NCBI RefSeq assembly: GCF_000209655.1
Contig: NC_015458.1
Location: 496,001 to 560,000 of the forward strand
Direction of reading: 5' to 3'
Source of the DNA: Pusillimonas sp. T7-7
GTDB lineage: Bacteria > Pseudomonadota > Gammaproteobacteria > Burkholderiales > Burkholderiaceae_B
DNA: 64,000 nucleotides
Part shown: one piece after another, positions 56,013 to 64,000 of the stretch
Layout: every line of letters starts with the position of its first letter
Numbering within the stretch: position 1 is the first letter of the stretch
Notes under the pieces: generated by a model
Database searches by the model: none
The model's input: the letters and a program-made list of their open reading frames with translations, nothing else
Told to the model about the DNA's origin: nothing
Program-made: the position numbers and the translations under genes

Positions 56013-56188
56013 AGAAAACTCCGAAATTCATCTTGATCATAGCGCAAAGCCATGGTGGTACAAGGCGTTTTCTTGTTTTTTTAGGATGGATTACACTTGT
56101 CAGCTATCTTGCCGGATGGTGCCGGCAGGTAATTTTGTTGCATTGCACCCATCGATAACCCTACTCACATACTGCGCCCTGGATCATC

Positions 56189-57376
56189 ATGACGAATTTC
56201 CCCCGTATAGAACGTCTGCCGCCCTACGTATTCAATATTACCGGTGAATTGAAAATGGCGGCGCGCCGGCGGGGCGAAGACATTATCGACATGTCCATGG
56301 GCAACCCCGATGGGCCGACTCCCCAGCATATTGTCGACAAACTGGTCGAGGCGGCGCAAAGACCCGATACGCACGGCTATTCGGTTTCCAAGGGGATCCC
56401 GCGGCTGCGCAAGGCTATTTCGGGCTGGTACGACCGCCGTTATGGCGTGCAGATCGACCCCGATTCCGAAGCCATTGTCACGATAGGCTCAAAAGAAGGC
56501 CTGGCCCACCTGATGCTGGCCACGCTCGATCGTGGCGATACGGTGTTGGTGCCCAATCCCAGCTATCCCATTCATATCTATGGTGCGGTCATTGCCGGCG
56601 CCAACATCCGCTCAGTGCCCATGACGCCAGGGCTGGATTTCTTCGAGGAAATCGAACGGGCCGTGCGTGAAAGCATTCCCAAGCCCAAAATGATGATACT
56701 GGGCTTTCCCAGCAATCCCACTGCGCAATGCGTAGACTTGGCCTTTTTCGAACGCATTATTGCACTGGCCAAAGAGCACAACATCCTGGTCGTGCATGAT
56801 CTGGCCTATGCCGATATTACCTTCGACGGCTATCAGGCGCCGTCCATCATGCAGGTCGAGGGCGCGCGCGATGTGGCCGTTGAATTTTTTACCATGAGCA
56901 AAAGCTACAATATGGCGGGTTGGCGCATCGGCTTCATGGTGGGCAACCAGGAATTGGTCAACGCCCTGGCCCGCATCAAAAGCTATCATGACTACGGCAC
57001 CTTCACGCCCATACAGGTGGCATCCATTGCGGCTCTGGAAGGGCCCCAAGAGTGCGTGGCCCAGGTTGTCGAACAGTACCGAAACCGCCGCGATGTTCTG
57101 GTCAAAGGTCTGCATGAAGCCGGCTGGATGGTCGACATTCCCAAGGCCTCCATGTATATCTGGGCCAAAATTCCCGAGTTCTACGAAAGTCTGGGCTCGC
57201 TCGAGTTTGCCAAGCGGGTGCTGGCCGATGCCAAGGTGGCAGTCTCGCCTGGTATTGGGTTTGGCGAATATGGCGATGGCTACGTACGCTTCGCACTGAT
57301 TGAAAACGAGCAACGCACCCGACAGGCGGTGCGTGGCATTAAAGAGATGTTCCGCAAGGACGGATTAGGTAAATGA
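56189..57376 (+). CDS. alaC: Alanine transaminase AlaC (AspC/YfdZ family)
   Basis: PLP-dependent class I aminotransferase, interconverting alanine and pyruvate with glutamate/2-oxoglutarate. 395 residues, very close in sequence to E. coli AlaC throughout ([36 protein letters not shown]). The PLP lysine is Lys238 in [16 protein letters not shown]. First gene of alaC-hom-thrC; the stop overlaps the hom start by four bases. A small hairpin (TGCCGG-ATGGTG-CCGGCA, 56110-56127) lies in its leader. Confidence 0.95.
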   Translation: MTNFPRIERLPPYVFNITGELKMAARRRGEDIIDMSMGNPDGPTPQHIVDKLVEAAQRPDTHGYSVSKGIPRLRKAISGWYDRRYGVQIDPDSEAIVTIGSKEGLAHLMLATLDRGDTVLVPNPSYPIHIYGAVIAGANIRSVPMTPGLDFFEEIERAVRESIPKPKMMILGFPSNPTAQCVDLAFFERIIALAKEHNILVVHDLAYADITFDGYQAPSIMQVEGARDVAVEFFTMSKSYNMAGWRIGFMVGNQELVNALARIKSYHDYGTFTPIQVASIAALEGPQECVAQVVEQYRNRRDVLVKGLHEAGWMVDIPKASMYIWAKIPEFYESLGSLEFAKRVLADAKVAVSPGIGFGEYGDGYVRFALIENEQRTRQAVRGIKEMFRKDGLGK

Positions 57377-58677
57377 GTCCTATAAAAGTAGGTTTGCTGG
57401 GCTTGGGTGTGGTCGGAGGCGGCACCTGGAAAGTATTGACACGCAACGCCGAAGAGATCGCCCGCAGGGCGGGTCGGCATATCGAGGTTACCGCAGTGGC
57501 GGTACGCGATATCAACAAGGCAAAACGCCTGGTTGGCGATTCGGTGCTACTTACGCAAGATGGCTTTGAAGTCGTACGCCATCCCGATATCGACATCGTG
57601 GTCGAGCTTATTGGCGGCGATACGCTGGCACGCGACTTGATCATGGAAGCCATCGCCCAGGGCAAGCACGTCGTTACCGCCAACAAGGCCTTGCTGGCCA
57701 AGCATGGCAATGAGATCTTTGCGGCTGCACACGCCAAGGGTGTGATGGTGACTTTCGAGGCGGCGGTGGCTGGGGGCATACCCATCATCAAGGCCATACG
57801 CGAAGGCCTGACCGCCAACCGCATCCAGTGGCTGGCGGGCATTATCAATGGCACCACCAATTTCATTTTGTCGGAAATGCGTTCGCAGGGCCTGCCCTTC
57901 GACCAGGTGCTGGCCGAGGCGCAGCGCCTGGGCTATGCCGAAACCGATCCCACTTTCGACATCGAAGGTGTTGATGCAGCCCATAAGCTGACTTTGCTGG
58001 CGTCTTTGGCGTTTGGCATACCCGTTCAGTTCGACAAGGCGCATATCGAAGGTATTTCACTGCTGGCCGCTGAAGATATCGCCCATGCCGAAAGACTGGG
58101 CTATCGCATCAAGCTGCTGGGCATCACGCGCCGCTGTGACAAAGGCATAGAGCTGCGTGTGCATCCCACTCTGGTGCCTATGTCGTGCTTGCTGGCCAAC
58201 GTTGAGGGCGCCATGAACGCCGTACTGGTCAGCGGCGACGTCGTAGGGCCGACCATGTACTATGGTCAGGGGGCGGGCGAGATGCCCACGGCTTCCGCCG
58301 TGGTTGCTGACTTGGTCGACGTGGCAAGGCTGGAATCCGCCGACCCGGGGCATCGTGTGCCTCACCTGGCCTTCCAGCCCGATGCCATGGATGACACCCC
58401 CGTACTGCCGGTGTCCGAAGTAGTGTCTTCGTATTATTTGCGCATGCGTGTGCAGGATCGCCCCGGCGTACTGGCCGATATCGCAAGCATTTTGTCAGAA
58501 ACGAATATTTCCATCGGGTCCATGTTCCAGGAACCACATGGGGAAACCGAAGCCGACATCATCTTCTTGTTGCATCAGGCGCGCGAAGGCGCGGTCGATG
58601 CGGCATTGGCCAGCATTCATGCACTGTCTTTCGTGCACACCAAGGTGACCCGTTTGCGTGTGGAGAACCTGCTATGA
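57373..58677 (+). CDS. hom: Homoserine dehydrogenase
   Basis: NAD(P)H-dependent reduction of aspartate semialdehyde to homoserine, the branch toward threonine and methionine. 434 residues. Rossmann motif [27 protein letters not shown], and the active site [14 protein letters not shown] with [14 protein letters not shown] are intact. The C-terminal ACT domain ([20 protein letters not shown]) probably gives threonine feedback. Overlaps both alaC and thrC by four bases each. Confidence 0.96.
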   Translation: MSPIKVGLLGLGVVGGGTWKVLTRNAEEIARRAGRHIEVTAVAVRDINKAKRLVGDSVLLTQDGFEVVRHPDIDIVVELIGGDTLARDLIMEAIAQGKHVVTANKALLAKHGNEIFAAAHAKGVMVTFEAAVAGGIPIIKAIREGLTANRIQWLAGIINGTTNFILSEMRSQGLPFDQVLAEAQRLGYAETDPTFDIEGVDAAHKLTLLASLAFGIPVQFDKAHIEGISLLAAEDIAHAERLGYRIKLLGITRRCDKGIELRVHPTLVPMSCLLANVEGAMNAVLVSGDVVGPTMYYGQGAGEMPTASAVVADLVDVARLESADPGHRVPHLAFQPDAMDDTPVLPVSEVVSSYYLRMRVQDRPGVLADIASILSETNISIGSMFQEPHGETEADIIFLLHQAREGAVDAALASIHALSFVHTKVTRLRVENLL

Positions 58678-60083
58678 AATACCTGTCTACCCGTGGCGGC
58701 ATGACGCCGCAGCCGTTTTCCGACATTTTGCTGGAAGGCCTGGCGCCCGATGGCGGGCTGGCCTTGCCGGAAAGCCTGCCTGAGGTCAGTGTGGATACGC
58801 TCGAGGCCTGGCGCAAGCTGAGTTATGCCGATCTGGCCACCGAAATTTTGGCCTTGTTCATCGACGATATCCCCAAAGAAGATATTGCACGCCTCACACG
58901 CGCCGCCTATAACGCCGATGTGTTTGGCAGCGAGCAAATCGTGCCGCTCAAGCCGCTGAACAAAGGGATGACCTTGCTGGGCTTGTCGGAAGGGCCAACC
59001 CTGGCGTTCAAGGACATGGCCATGCAGTTTCTGGGCCAAGTCTTCGAGTACGTCCTGGACAAACGCCAGGCCACGCTGAACATACTGGGCGCCACTTCGG
59101 GCGACACCGGATCGGCCGCCGAGTACGCCTTGAGGGGCAAGCGTGGCGTATCGGTGTTCATGCTTTCCCCGCATGGGCGCATGAGCGACTTTCAGCGGGC
59201 GCAAATGTACTCCTTGCAAGATCCGAATATCCACAACATTGCCCTTAAGGGCGTGTTCGACGAATGTCAGGACATCGTCAAGGCACTGGCGGGTGATCTG
59301 GACTTCAAGGCCAGGCACAGCCTGGGCGCGGTCAACTCCATCAATTGGGCGCGTATTGCCGCCCAGGTTGTTTACTACTTCTGGGGTTGGCTGCGTGCCA
59401 CGAACGCCCGCGGCCAGCAAGTTTCCTTCGCCGTGCCTTCAGGCAATTTCGGCAATATCCTGGCCGGCCATATCGCACGCCGCATGGGCCTGCCGGTACG
59501 TCGCCTGGTGTTGGCCACCAACGAAAACAATGTGCTGGAAGAGTTTTTCCGTACGGGTATCTATCGTCCGCGCCCGGCATCGGAAACTCATGCAACCACC
59601 AGTCCGTCCATGGACATTTCCCGTGCATCCAATTTCGAGCGATTTGTGTTCGACTTGCTGGGCGGGGATGCCGGCAAAGTACGGGCATGCTGGGATGAGC
59701 TGGCCGCCACAGGCCAATTCGACCTAAGCGCCATGCTGCCCGAGTTCGAGTCGCGTTATGGCTTTGTGGCCGGCGTCAGCACCCATGCCGACAGGCTGAA
59801 GACCATACAAATCGTCCAGCAGGAAACCGGGGTACTGATTGATCCGCATACGGCCGATGGTGTCAAAGTTGCGGCGAGCTATGTTGAGCCCGGCATTCCC
59901 ATGCTGGTGCTGGAAACCGCCTTACCAGCCAAATTTGGCGAAACCATCGAGGCAGCCACTGGCAAACCCGCGCCCGTTCCCGCCCATTTGCAGAATCTGG
60001 CTGCGCTCCCGCAACGTGTTGTGGTGCTGGATTGCAAGGCGGATCTGGTGCGTGACTACATCAGCCGGCACGCACCTGCCTGA
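58674..60083 (+). CDS. thrC: Threonine synthase
   Basis: PLP enzyme converting O-phosphohomoserine to threonine. 469 residues, the longer class typical of proteobacteria. N-terminus [23 protein letters not shown] lysine 113 in LAFKDMAMQFLGQVF, and ATSGDTGSAAEYALRG for phosphate binding are visible. ThrA/ThrB are not adjacent; the homoserine kinase step is supplied elsewhere. Ends the alaC-hom-thrC operon. Confidence 0.96.
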   Translation: MKYLSTRGGMTPQPFSDILLEGLAPDGGLALPESLPEVSVDTLEAWRKLSYADLATEILALFIDDIPKEDIARLTRAAYNADVFGSEQIVPLKPLNKGMTLLGLSEGPTLAFKDMAMQFLGQVFEYVLDKRQATLNILGATSGDTGSAAEYALRGKRGVSVFMLSPHGRMSDFQRAQMYSLQDPNIHNIALKGVFDECQDIVKALAGDLDFKARHSLGAVNSINWARIAAQVVYYFWGWLRATNARGQQVSFAVPSGNFGNILAGHIARRMGLPVRRLVLATNENNVLEEFFRTGIYRPRPASETHATTSPSMDISRASNFERFVFDLLGGDAGKVRACWDELAATGQFDLSAMLPEFESRYGFVAGVSTHADRLKTIQIVQQETGVLIDPHTADGVKVAASYVEPGIPMLVLETALPAKFGETIEAATGKPAPVPAHLQNLAALPQRVVVLDCKADLVRDYISRHAPA

Positions 60084-60096
60084 TGCCGCGCGGCAT
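60083..60096. terminator. 14-bp palindrome at convergent thrC / hpnE ends
   Basis: ATGCCGCGCGGCAT (60083-60096) is a perfect palindrome starting on the last base of the thrC stop codon, 14 bases before the convergent hpnE stop. No T-run follows. Similar in placement to the repeats at the ends of trpS and yoaA; a 3'-end role is inference. Confidence 0.35.
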
Positions 60097-60109
60097 GGGT
60101 CTTGACGGC

Positions 60110-61480
60110 CTATGCCACCTTGTCCAGCAATGATTGCGCAGCGGCACGACCGCTGCGCACAGCGCCTTCCAATACGCCCGGATAGCCGGTGTCGGTCCAG
60201 TCGCCGGCCACCCATACGCGGGGCCAGGGCGTGGCAACGCCAGGCCGGGCCAGACCAGGCCTGGCAGCAAACGTTGCCCGCTTTTCAATAATAAGATCGT
60301 GGCCGGTCACTCGGGGCATGGCGCCGAATCGCACGGTTTGCGCCTGCACCTGCTTTTTTATGGCCCTGACGATGTCGTCTTGCGGATGCTCTTGCAGGGC
60401 TGTGGCATCGCTGATGACGATATGCAGCAGATGTGCAGTGTCTGCTGCCTCTGTGGAAGATACGCCCTTTTTCCTCAGGGCCTGTGAGTAACCGCTGCGA
60501 TCAAACAGCCATTGGCCAAACTGCAGCGTGCCGGGATCATCACGCAATAGCATCATGGGGTGCGGCAGTTGCCAGGGCTGTTCCAGTTGCAGGGTAAGGG
60601 TTGCAATAGGCAGAAAGCGGAATGCCGATAGCATGTCCAGGTAGGGCTGGCTGCCGTCTGTGGCGTCCAGCTGTTTCAGCAGCCTGAGGGTAGAGGGCGT
60701 ATTGCCCGCCACAATCACCGCATCGAACGCTGCGCCGTCGAGGGTGACACCGTTCGCGCAAGTGCCCAGTTTCCTGACGGTGTGAGCAAGATGCAATGCT
60801 GTTCCATTGCTAGCCTGCTCGCTTAGCTGGCGTGCCAGCGCATCGGGCCATAGTTGCGATAAATCGACCTGGGGTATCAAGACGTCTGTCGCCCCTTTCG
60901 GGCCGCCCAGGCTATCGCGCAGCACATGGGCGAACAACAAGGCACAGGCATCTGCCAGGGGGGTATTCAGGGCGGCCAGGCATAGCGGTTGCCAGAAGCT
61001 GCGTATGGCATGAGCAGACTGCCTTCCTTGTTCCAGCCACTGCTGGACGCTCAAACCCGCTGCAGGTTTCCAGCCGTGAACGCGCAATCTGGCGACAAGA
61101 GTGATCAGGCCCAGGCGCTCTTTCATGCTTAAGCCGCTTGCGCTCAACACCCCGCCCAGTAAATGGAAGGGGGCGGGCAAGGGCAGGGTGTGCAGGCTGA
61201 AACGGCCGTCGGCGCTTTGCAGACGCAGACGCTCCCGGTAGAACAGCTGGCCGGGATTCAGTCCCAGTTCCCGCATGAGCGCCTGAGTTTCGGTATAGGC
61301 GCCCAGCAGAATGTGTTGCCCGTTGTCGATAACCAAGTCCAGCGAGCGTGAATGCACCCTACGCGCACGGCCGCCCAGATTGCGGGCGGCTTCGAAGAGC
61401 GCTACAGCATGGCCCTGCCGATGCAGCGTCCAGGCGGCGGTCAGGCCGGCCCAGCCGGCGCCTATGACCGCAATCTTCAT
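60110..61480 (-). CDS. hpnE: Hydroxysqualene dehydroxylase HpnE
   Basis: FAD-dependent reduction of hydroxysqualene to squalene, last step of the HpnCDE route. 456 residues. The N-terminal FAD site is IAVIGAGWAGLTAAWTLHRQ, then FEAARNLGGRARRV; the C-terminal FAD motif (RVWVAGDWTDTGYPGVLEGA) closes the fold, as in amine-oxidase-like flavoproteins. The ATG at 61480 overlaps the hpnD stop (ATGA). A longer in-frame start at 61522 lies inside hpnD. Confidence 0.93.
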   Translation of the reverse strand: MKIAVIGAGWAGLTAAWTLHRQGHAVALFEAARNLGGRARRVHSRSLDLVIDNGQHILLGAYTETQALMRELGLNPGQLFYRERLRLQSADGRFSLHTLPLPAPFHLLGGVLSASGLSMKERLGLITLVARLRVHGWKPAAGLSVQQWLEQGRQSAHAIRSFWQPLCLAALNTPLADACALLFAHVLRDSLGGPKGATDVLIPQVDLSQLWPDALARQLSEQASNGTALHLAHTVRKLGTCANGVTLDGAAFDAVIVAGNTPSTLRLLKQLDATDGSQPYLDMLSAFRFLPIATLTLQLEQPWQLPHPMMLLRDDPGTLQFGQWLFDRSGYSQALRKKGVSSTEAADTAHLLHIVISDATALQEHPQDDIVRAIKKQVQAQTVRFGAMPRVTGHDLIIEKRATFAARPGLARPGVATPWPRVWVAGDWTDTGYPGVLEGAVRSGRAAAQSLLDKVA

Positions 61481-62340
61481 TGGCTCAGGCGTTTGATCAG
61501 GCCTCGTCCACCGCCTACCCAAACCTTCCAGGCCAGTCCGAACTTGCGTATGGGCGTCAGCGAAATTCGCTGGTCGAGCACCTGCCAGTTATCGCGTTCT
61601 ATTTCATGGAGCAGGGCATGGTAGATGGCCGCCATCATCAGCCCAGGCCGCTGCGCACGCCGATCGGCCTCGGGAAGGGCCAGCACCGCTTCGCGATAGC
61701 ATTGCCTGGCCCTATCAGTCTGGAAACGCATCAAGTCGGCAAAACGGTCGGAATGTTCGCCATTGATAATTTCCGCAGCGGTTACGTTGAACTTCTGCAT
61801 GTCTTCCACAGGCAGGTAAATGCGGCCGCGCCGGGCATCATCGCCGACATCACGGATGATGTTGGTCAGTTGAAAAGCCAGGCCCAGTTTCTCTGCGTAC
61901 ACCAGGGTTTCGGGTTGTGTATAGCCAAAAATGCTGGCTGAAAGCTCGCCCACCACACCTGCGGCATGCCAGCAGTACTTGCGCAGGCTGGCCCAATCCG
62001 CATAGCGATCCTGGTCCAGATCCATTTCCATACCTTCCACAATGGCGTACAGGCGGTCTGCGCTCAGGTCGTATGCATGCACATGCGGCTCCAGCGCCTG
62101 CGTGACCGGGTGTTCGGCCTTGCCGGCGTACATGCTCTCGATCTGGCTGCGCCACCAGGCCAGCTTCATGCGGGCAACTGATGGGTCGGTGCATTCGTCG
62201 ACCACATCGTCGACTTCACGACAAAAAGCGTAGAGTGCCGTGATGGCCTTGCGGCGTTCAGGCGGCAGGAACAGAAAGGCGTAGTAGAAGCTGGAGCCGC
62301 TTTTGGCGGCCTTGTTCTGGCAGTATTCGTCAGGACTCAT
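61477..62340 (-). CDS. hpnD: Presqualene diphosphate synthase HpnD
   Basis: Joins two farnesyl diphosphates to presqualene diphosphate. 287 residues of the squalene/phytoene synthase fold. The two Asp-rich motifs are CREVDDVVDECTD (N-terminal) and LTNIIRDVGDDARRGRIYLP. Distinguished from HpnC by the SPDEYCQNKAAKSGSSFYYA N-terminus. Substrate is provided by IspA. Coupled to hpnE by a 4-base overlap. Confidence 0.93.
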   Translation of the reverse strand: MSPDEYCQNKAAKSGSSFYYAFLFLPPERRKAITALYAFCREVDDVVDECTDPSVARMKLAWWRSQIESMYAGKAEHPVTQALEPHVHAYDLSADRLYAIVEGMEMDLDQDRYADWASLRKYCWHAAGVVGELSASIFGYTQPETLVYAEKLGLAFQLTNIIRDVGDDARRGRIYLPVEDMQKFNVTAAEIINGEHSDRFADLMRFQTDRARQCYREAVLALPEADRRAQRPGLMMAAIYHALLHEIERDNWQVLDQRISLTPIRKFGLAWKVWVGGGRGLIKRLSQ

Positions 62341-62385
62341 GCGTGTACGTCAGGTAAGGCGTGTCTGGGATCCGGGCGGGGCTGG

Positions 62386-63270
62386 TCAGGCCAGAGCACG
62401 CCACAGAAGCAGGACCCAATCGCTTTTGGCTAGCGTGGGCCGTTGAAAGAATATGTCGTAGTGTAATTGGTCCAGACGCTCAAGGATACGCAAGCCCCCA
62501 TGAACGACCAACTTTAATTCCAAGCCTGTACGGCCACCGAGGCGGCGGGTCAGTGGCAAGCCGGACAGGAGCAGCTCGCGGGCCTGTGCAACCTGCCCGT
62601 GCATGAGTGCCTGCCAGCCGCCATTCAACAGCACGCGAGATGTGCCTGAATCCCTTGCTGGCTTGCTGTCGGCCAATAGGCCCTGGCGGGTCTGCTCGGC
62701 AATGAAGTCTTCGCCGAGCTCGTGGCGTTTCAGTTTATCTTGTGGTAGGTAGATGCGATCTTTTTGCCAGTCCACGGCAACGTCTTGCCAGAAGTTGGTC
62801 AGCTGCAGGCCGGTGCATATGGCGTCCGAGAGCGCCAGGTTGTCGGCGGTCGCTTTGCCGTATAGGTGCAGCATAAGCCTGCCCACCGGGTTGGCAGAGC
62901 GGCGGCAATAATCGAACAGGGCTGCGTCGCAGGCATAGCGCGTTGTGGTCACATCCTGTTCAAAAGCCGACAGCAGATCGAAGAATGGTGCCATGGGCAG
63001 GGAATGCTGCCGTATGGTTTGCTCCAGCGGTTCGAACACTTGCCTGATGGCGCCGGTCTGGTCCAGGTGCAGGCTGCCGTCTGCGATATGCTGCAGAGCG
63101 CGGCGGTACTGTGCCAGTTGCTCCAGCCGCTGGCCAGGCAGAGCCGTGCCTTCGTCGGCGATATCGTCGGCACTGCGGGCATAGCGGTAAATGTTGCGTA
63201 CCGGCGCGCGTAGGCGGCGTGGTAGCAGCAGCGATGCAACAGGGAAGTTTTCGTAATGATCCACAGCCAT
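62386..63270 (-). CDS. hpnC: Hydroxysqualene synthase HpnC
   Basis: Converts presqualene diphosphate to hydroxysqualene. 294 residues of the squalene-synthase fold. VDHYENFPVASLLLPRRLR is the HpnC N-terminus; Asp-rich motifs are RSADDIADEG and LTNFWQDVAVDWQKDRIYLP. The ATG at 63270 is preferred over an in-frame TTG at 63324 whose extra 18 residues look unrelated; neither has a good ribosome-binding site. First gene of hpnC-hpnD-hpnE; no squalene-hopene cyclase is seen in the window. Confidence 0.92.
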   Translation of the reverse strand: MAVDHYENFPVASLLLPRRLRAPVRNIYRYARSADDIADEGTALPGQRLEQLAQYRRALQHIADGSLHLDQTGAIRQVFEPLEQTIRQHSLPMAPFFDLLSAFEQDVTTTRYACDAALFDYCRRSANPVGRLMLHLYGKATADNLALSDAICTGLQLTNFWQDVAVDWQKDRIYLPQDKLKRHELGEDFIAEQTRQGLLADSKPARDSGTSRVLLNGGWQALMHGQVAQARELLLSGLPLTRRLGGRTGLELKLVVHGGLRILERLDQLHYDIFFQRPTLAKSDWVLLLWRALA

Positions 63271-63358
63271 AGGCGGTGAGTATAAGGCAGGGCGCAAGGG
63301 TACGGTCTCGCGCAGCAAAGCCAAGTGGTTTAGACTTGCCTATTCTTTGGGAGAAGTC

Positions 63359-64000
63359 ATGCCGCGTCCGATTTCAGCGACGGTTTCCGTGTCGTCTTTG
63401 AGTCATAACTTGCAACGTGTTGCAAATGGTTTGCAGCAGTCCTGCAATGCTGCCAAGCCGCTACGGCCCCGTGTCTGGGCGGTCATCAAGGCTAATGCCT
63501 ATGGTCACGGAATAGACCAGGCCGTACAGGGCTTTGCCCAGGCAGATGGCTTGGCCATGCTGGATCTGAACGAGGCCGTGCGCTGCCGCGAACTGGGCTG
63601 GACCAAACCCATTTTGCTGCTTGAAGGTTTTTTCGAGCCCGGTGATATTGCGGTGCTGGATGAATATTGCCTGACGACCTCCCTGCACTGTCAGGAGCAA
63701 TTGGAGATGCTGGCGGCGGCAAAGCCCGCAAACCCCTTGAATGCCTTCGTCAAACTCAATGTGGGCATGAACCGCCTCGGATTTTCAGAGTACGCCTTTC
63801 CAGATGCCTATCGTCAGGCGCAGCAGCTGCAGCAGCAAGGTATTTTGGCTTCTGTCGGCAAAATGAGTCATTTTGCCCGTGCCGACGACAGTCCTGTCAC
63901 CACAACTCAGCAACTACAGGTATTCAACAGAATGACTCAGGGTTTGCCCGGTCCGTTCAGCGTCTGCAATTCGGCAGCCAGTCTGACAGCGGGTTTGTGG
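63359..64000 (+). CDS. alr: Alanine racemase, 5' part (cut by window end)
   Basis: PLP enzyme making D-alanine for peptidoglycan. 214 open codons to the window edge. PLP Lys44 is in VWAVIKANAYGHGI; KLNVGMNRLGF and the MSHFARAD block follow, and NSAASL near the end belongs to the PLP-phosphate region. GGGAGAAG ribosome-binding site five bases upstream. Divergent from hpnC across 88 bases. The second half, including the catalytic Tyr, is outside the window. Confidence 0.95.
   Translation, partial: MPRPISATVSVSSLSHNLQRVANGLQQSCNAAKPLRPRVWAVIKANAYGHGIDQAVQGFAQADGLAMLDLNEAVRCRELGWTKPILLLEGFFEPGDIAVLDEYCLTTSLHCQEQLEMLAAAKPANPLNAFVKLNVGMNRLGFSEYAFPDAYRQAQQLQQQGILASVGKMSHFARADDSPVTTTQQLQVFNRMTQGLPGPFSVCNSAASLTAGLW

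Noticed and set aside
1..64000. CRISPR arrays, insertion sequences, prophage, toxin-antitoxin or defence genes
   Set aside because: No direct repeat arrays, transposases, integrases or paired small toxin-like genes were seen; gene content is core throughout.

Overview
This window is a stretch of bacterial chromosome made almost entirely of housekeeping genes. Gene content and order point to a betaproteobacterium of the order Burkholderiales, most likely family Alcaligenaceae (Bordetella/Achromobacter/Pusillimonas-like). Supporting signs are a sucA-sucB-lpdA cluster followed by zapE, a tryptophanyl-tRNA synthetase with a C-terminal add-on domain, priB between rpsF and rpsR, phaC-phaB-phaR polyester genes, and hpnCDE squalene genes. 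The DNA is GC-rich with uniform codon use. I see no insertion sequence, prophage, CRISPR array, toxin-antitoxin pair or defence island. Family placement is inference from recalled protein similarity, not from a search.

Layout. 1-8.7 kb: malic enzyme (minus strand, cut by the window edge), then the 2-oxoglutarate dehydrogenase genes sucA, sucB, lpdA, and zapE. 8.7-17.8 kb: trpS, an unknown small gene plus tex on the minus strand, the YoaA-type helicase, bamD (minus), and overlapping rluD-pgeF. 17.9-21 kb: polyhydroxyalkanoate genes phaC-phaB-phaR (no phaA here). 21-23.8 kb: a FemAB-like acyltransferase (minus), a CobW-family GTPase, a roughly 520-base gene-free stretch rich in inverted repeats, and an initiator tRNA with a clear promoter and terminator. 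23.9-34.8 kb: the information-processing run scpB-rluB-rimP-nusA-infB-rbfA-truB-typA, ended by a strong bidirectional terminator. 34.8-41.6 kb: gabD and a LOG-family gene (minus), polA, a dienelactone hydrolase, htpX (minus). 41.7-49 kb: a DMT permease plus sulfurtransferase, a Rieske oxygenase (minus), then xseB-ispA-dxs and folE2. 49.3-52.4 kb: rpsF-priB-rpsR-rplI and dnaB. 52.4-56 kb, minus strand: pdxA, PhoH2-type PIN-ATPase, peroxiredoxin, Mth938-like protein. 56.2-60.1 kb: alaC-hom-thrC, each overlapping the next by 4 bases. 60.1-63.3 kb: hpnC-hpnD-hpnE on the minus strand, and at the right edge the start of alr.

How the parts work together: SucA/SucB/LpdA form the 2-oxoglutarate dehydrogenase complex, while GabD and malic enzyme feed or drain the TCA cycle. 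Dxs and IspA make farnesyl diphosphate, the substrate HpnD, HpnC and HpnE turn into squalene, so both ends of that route lie in the window. RimP, NusA, IF2, RbfA, TruB, RluB, RluD and TypA all serve ribosome or tRNA maturation and translation. AlaC, Hom and ThrC handle amino acids.

I found no convincing undescribed multi-gene system. The best second-look signals are non-coding or architectural: the structured gap at 23238-23757, an intrinsic-terminator hairpin directly in front of rimP, a structured rpsF leader, perfect inverted repeats without U-tracts at several convergent gene ends, the polA/LOG pair whose divergent start codons overlap, and a Rieske protein with an unusually long spacer between its cluster-ligand motifs.
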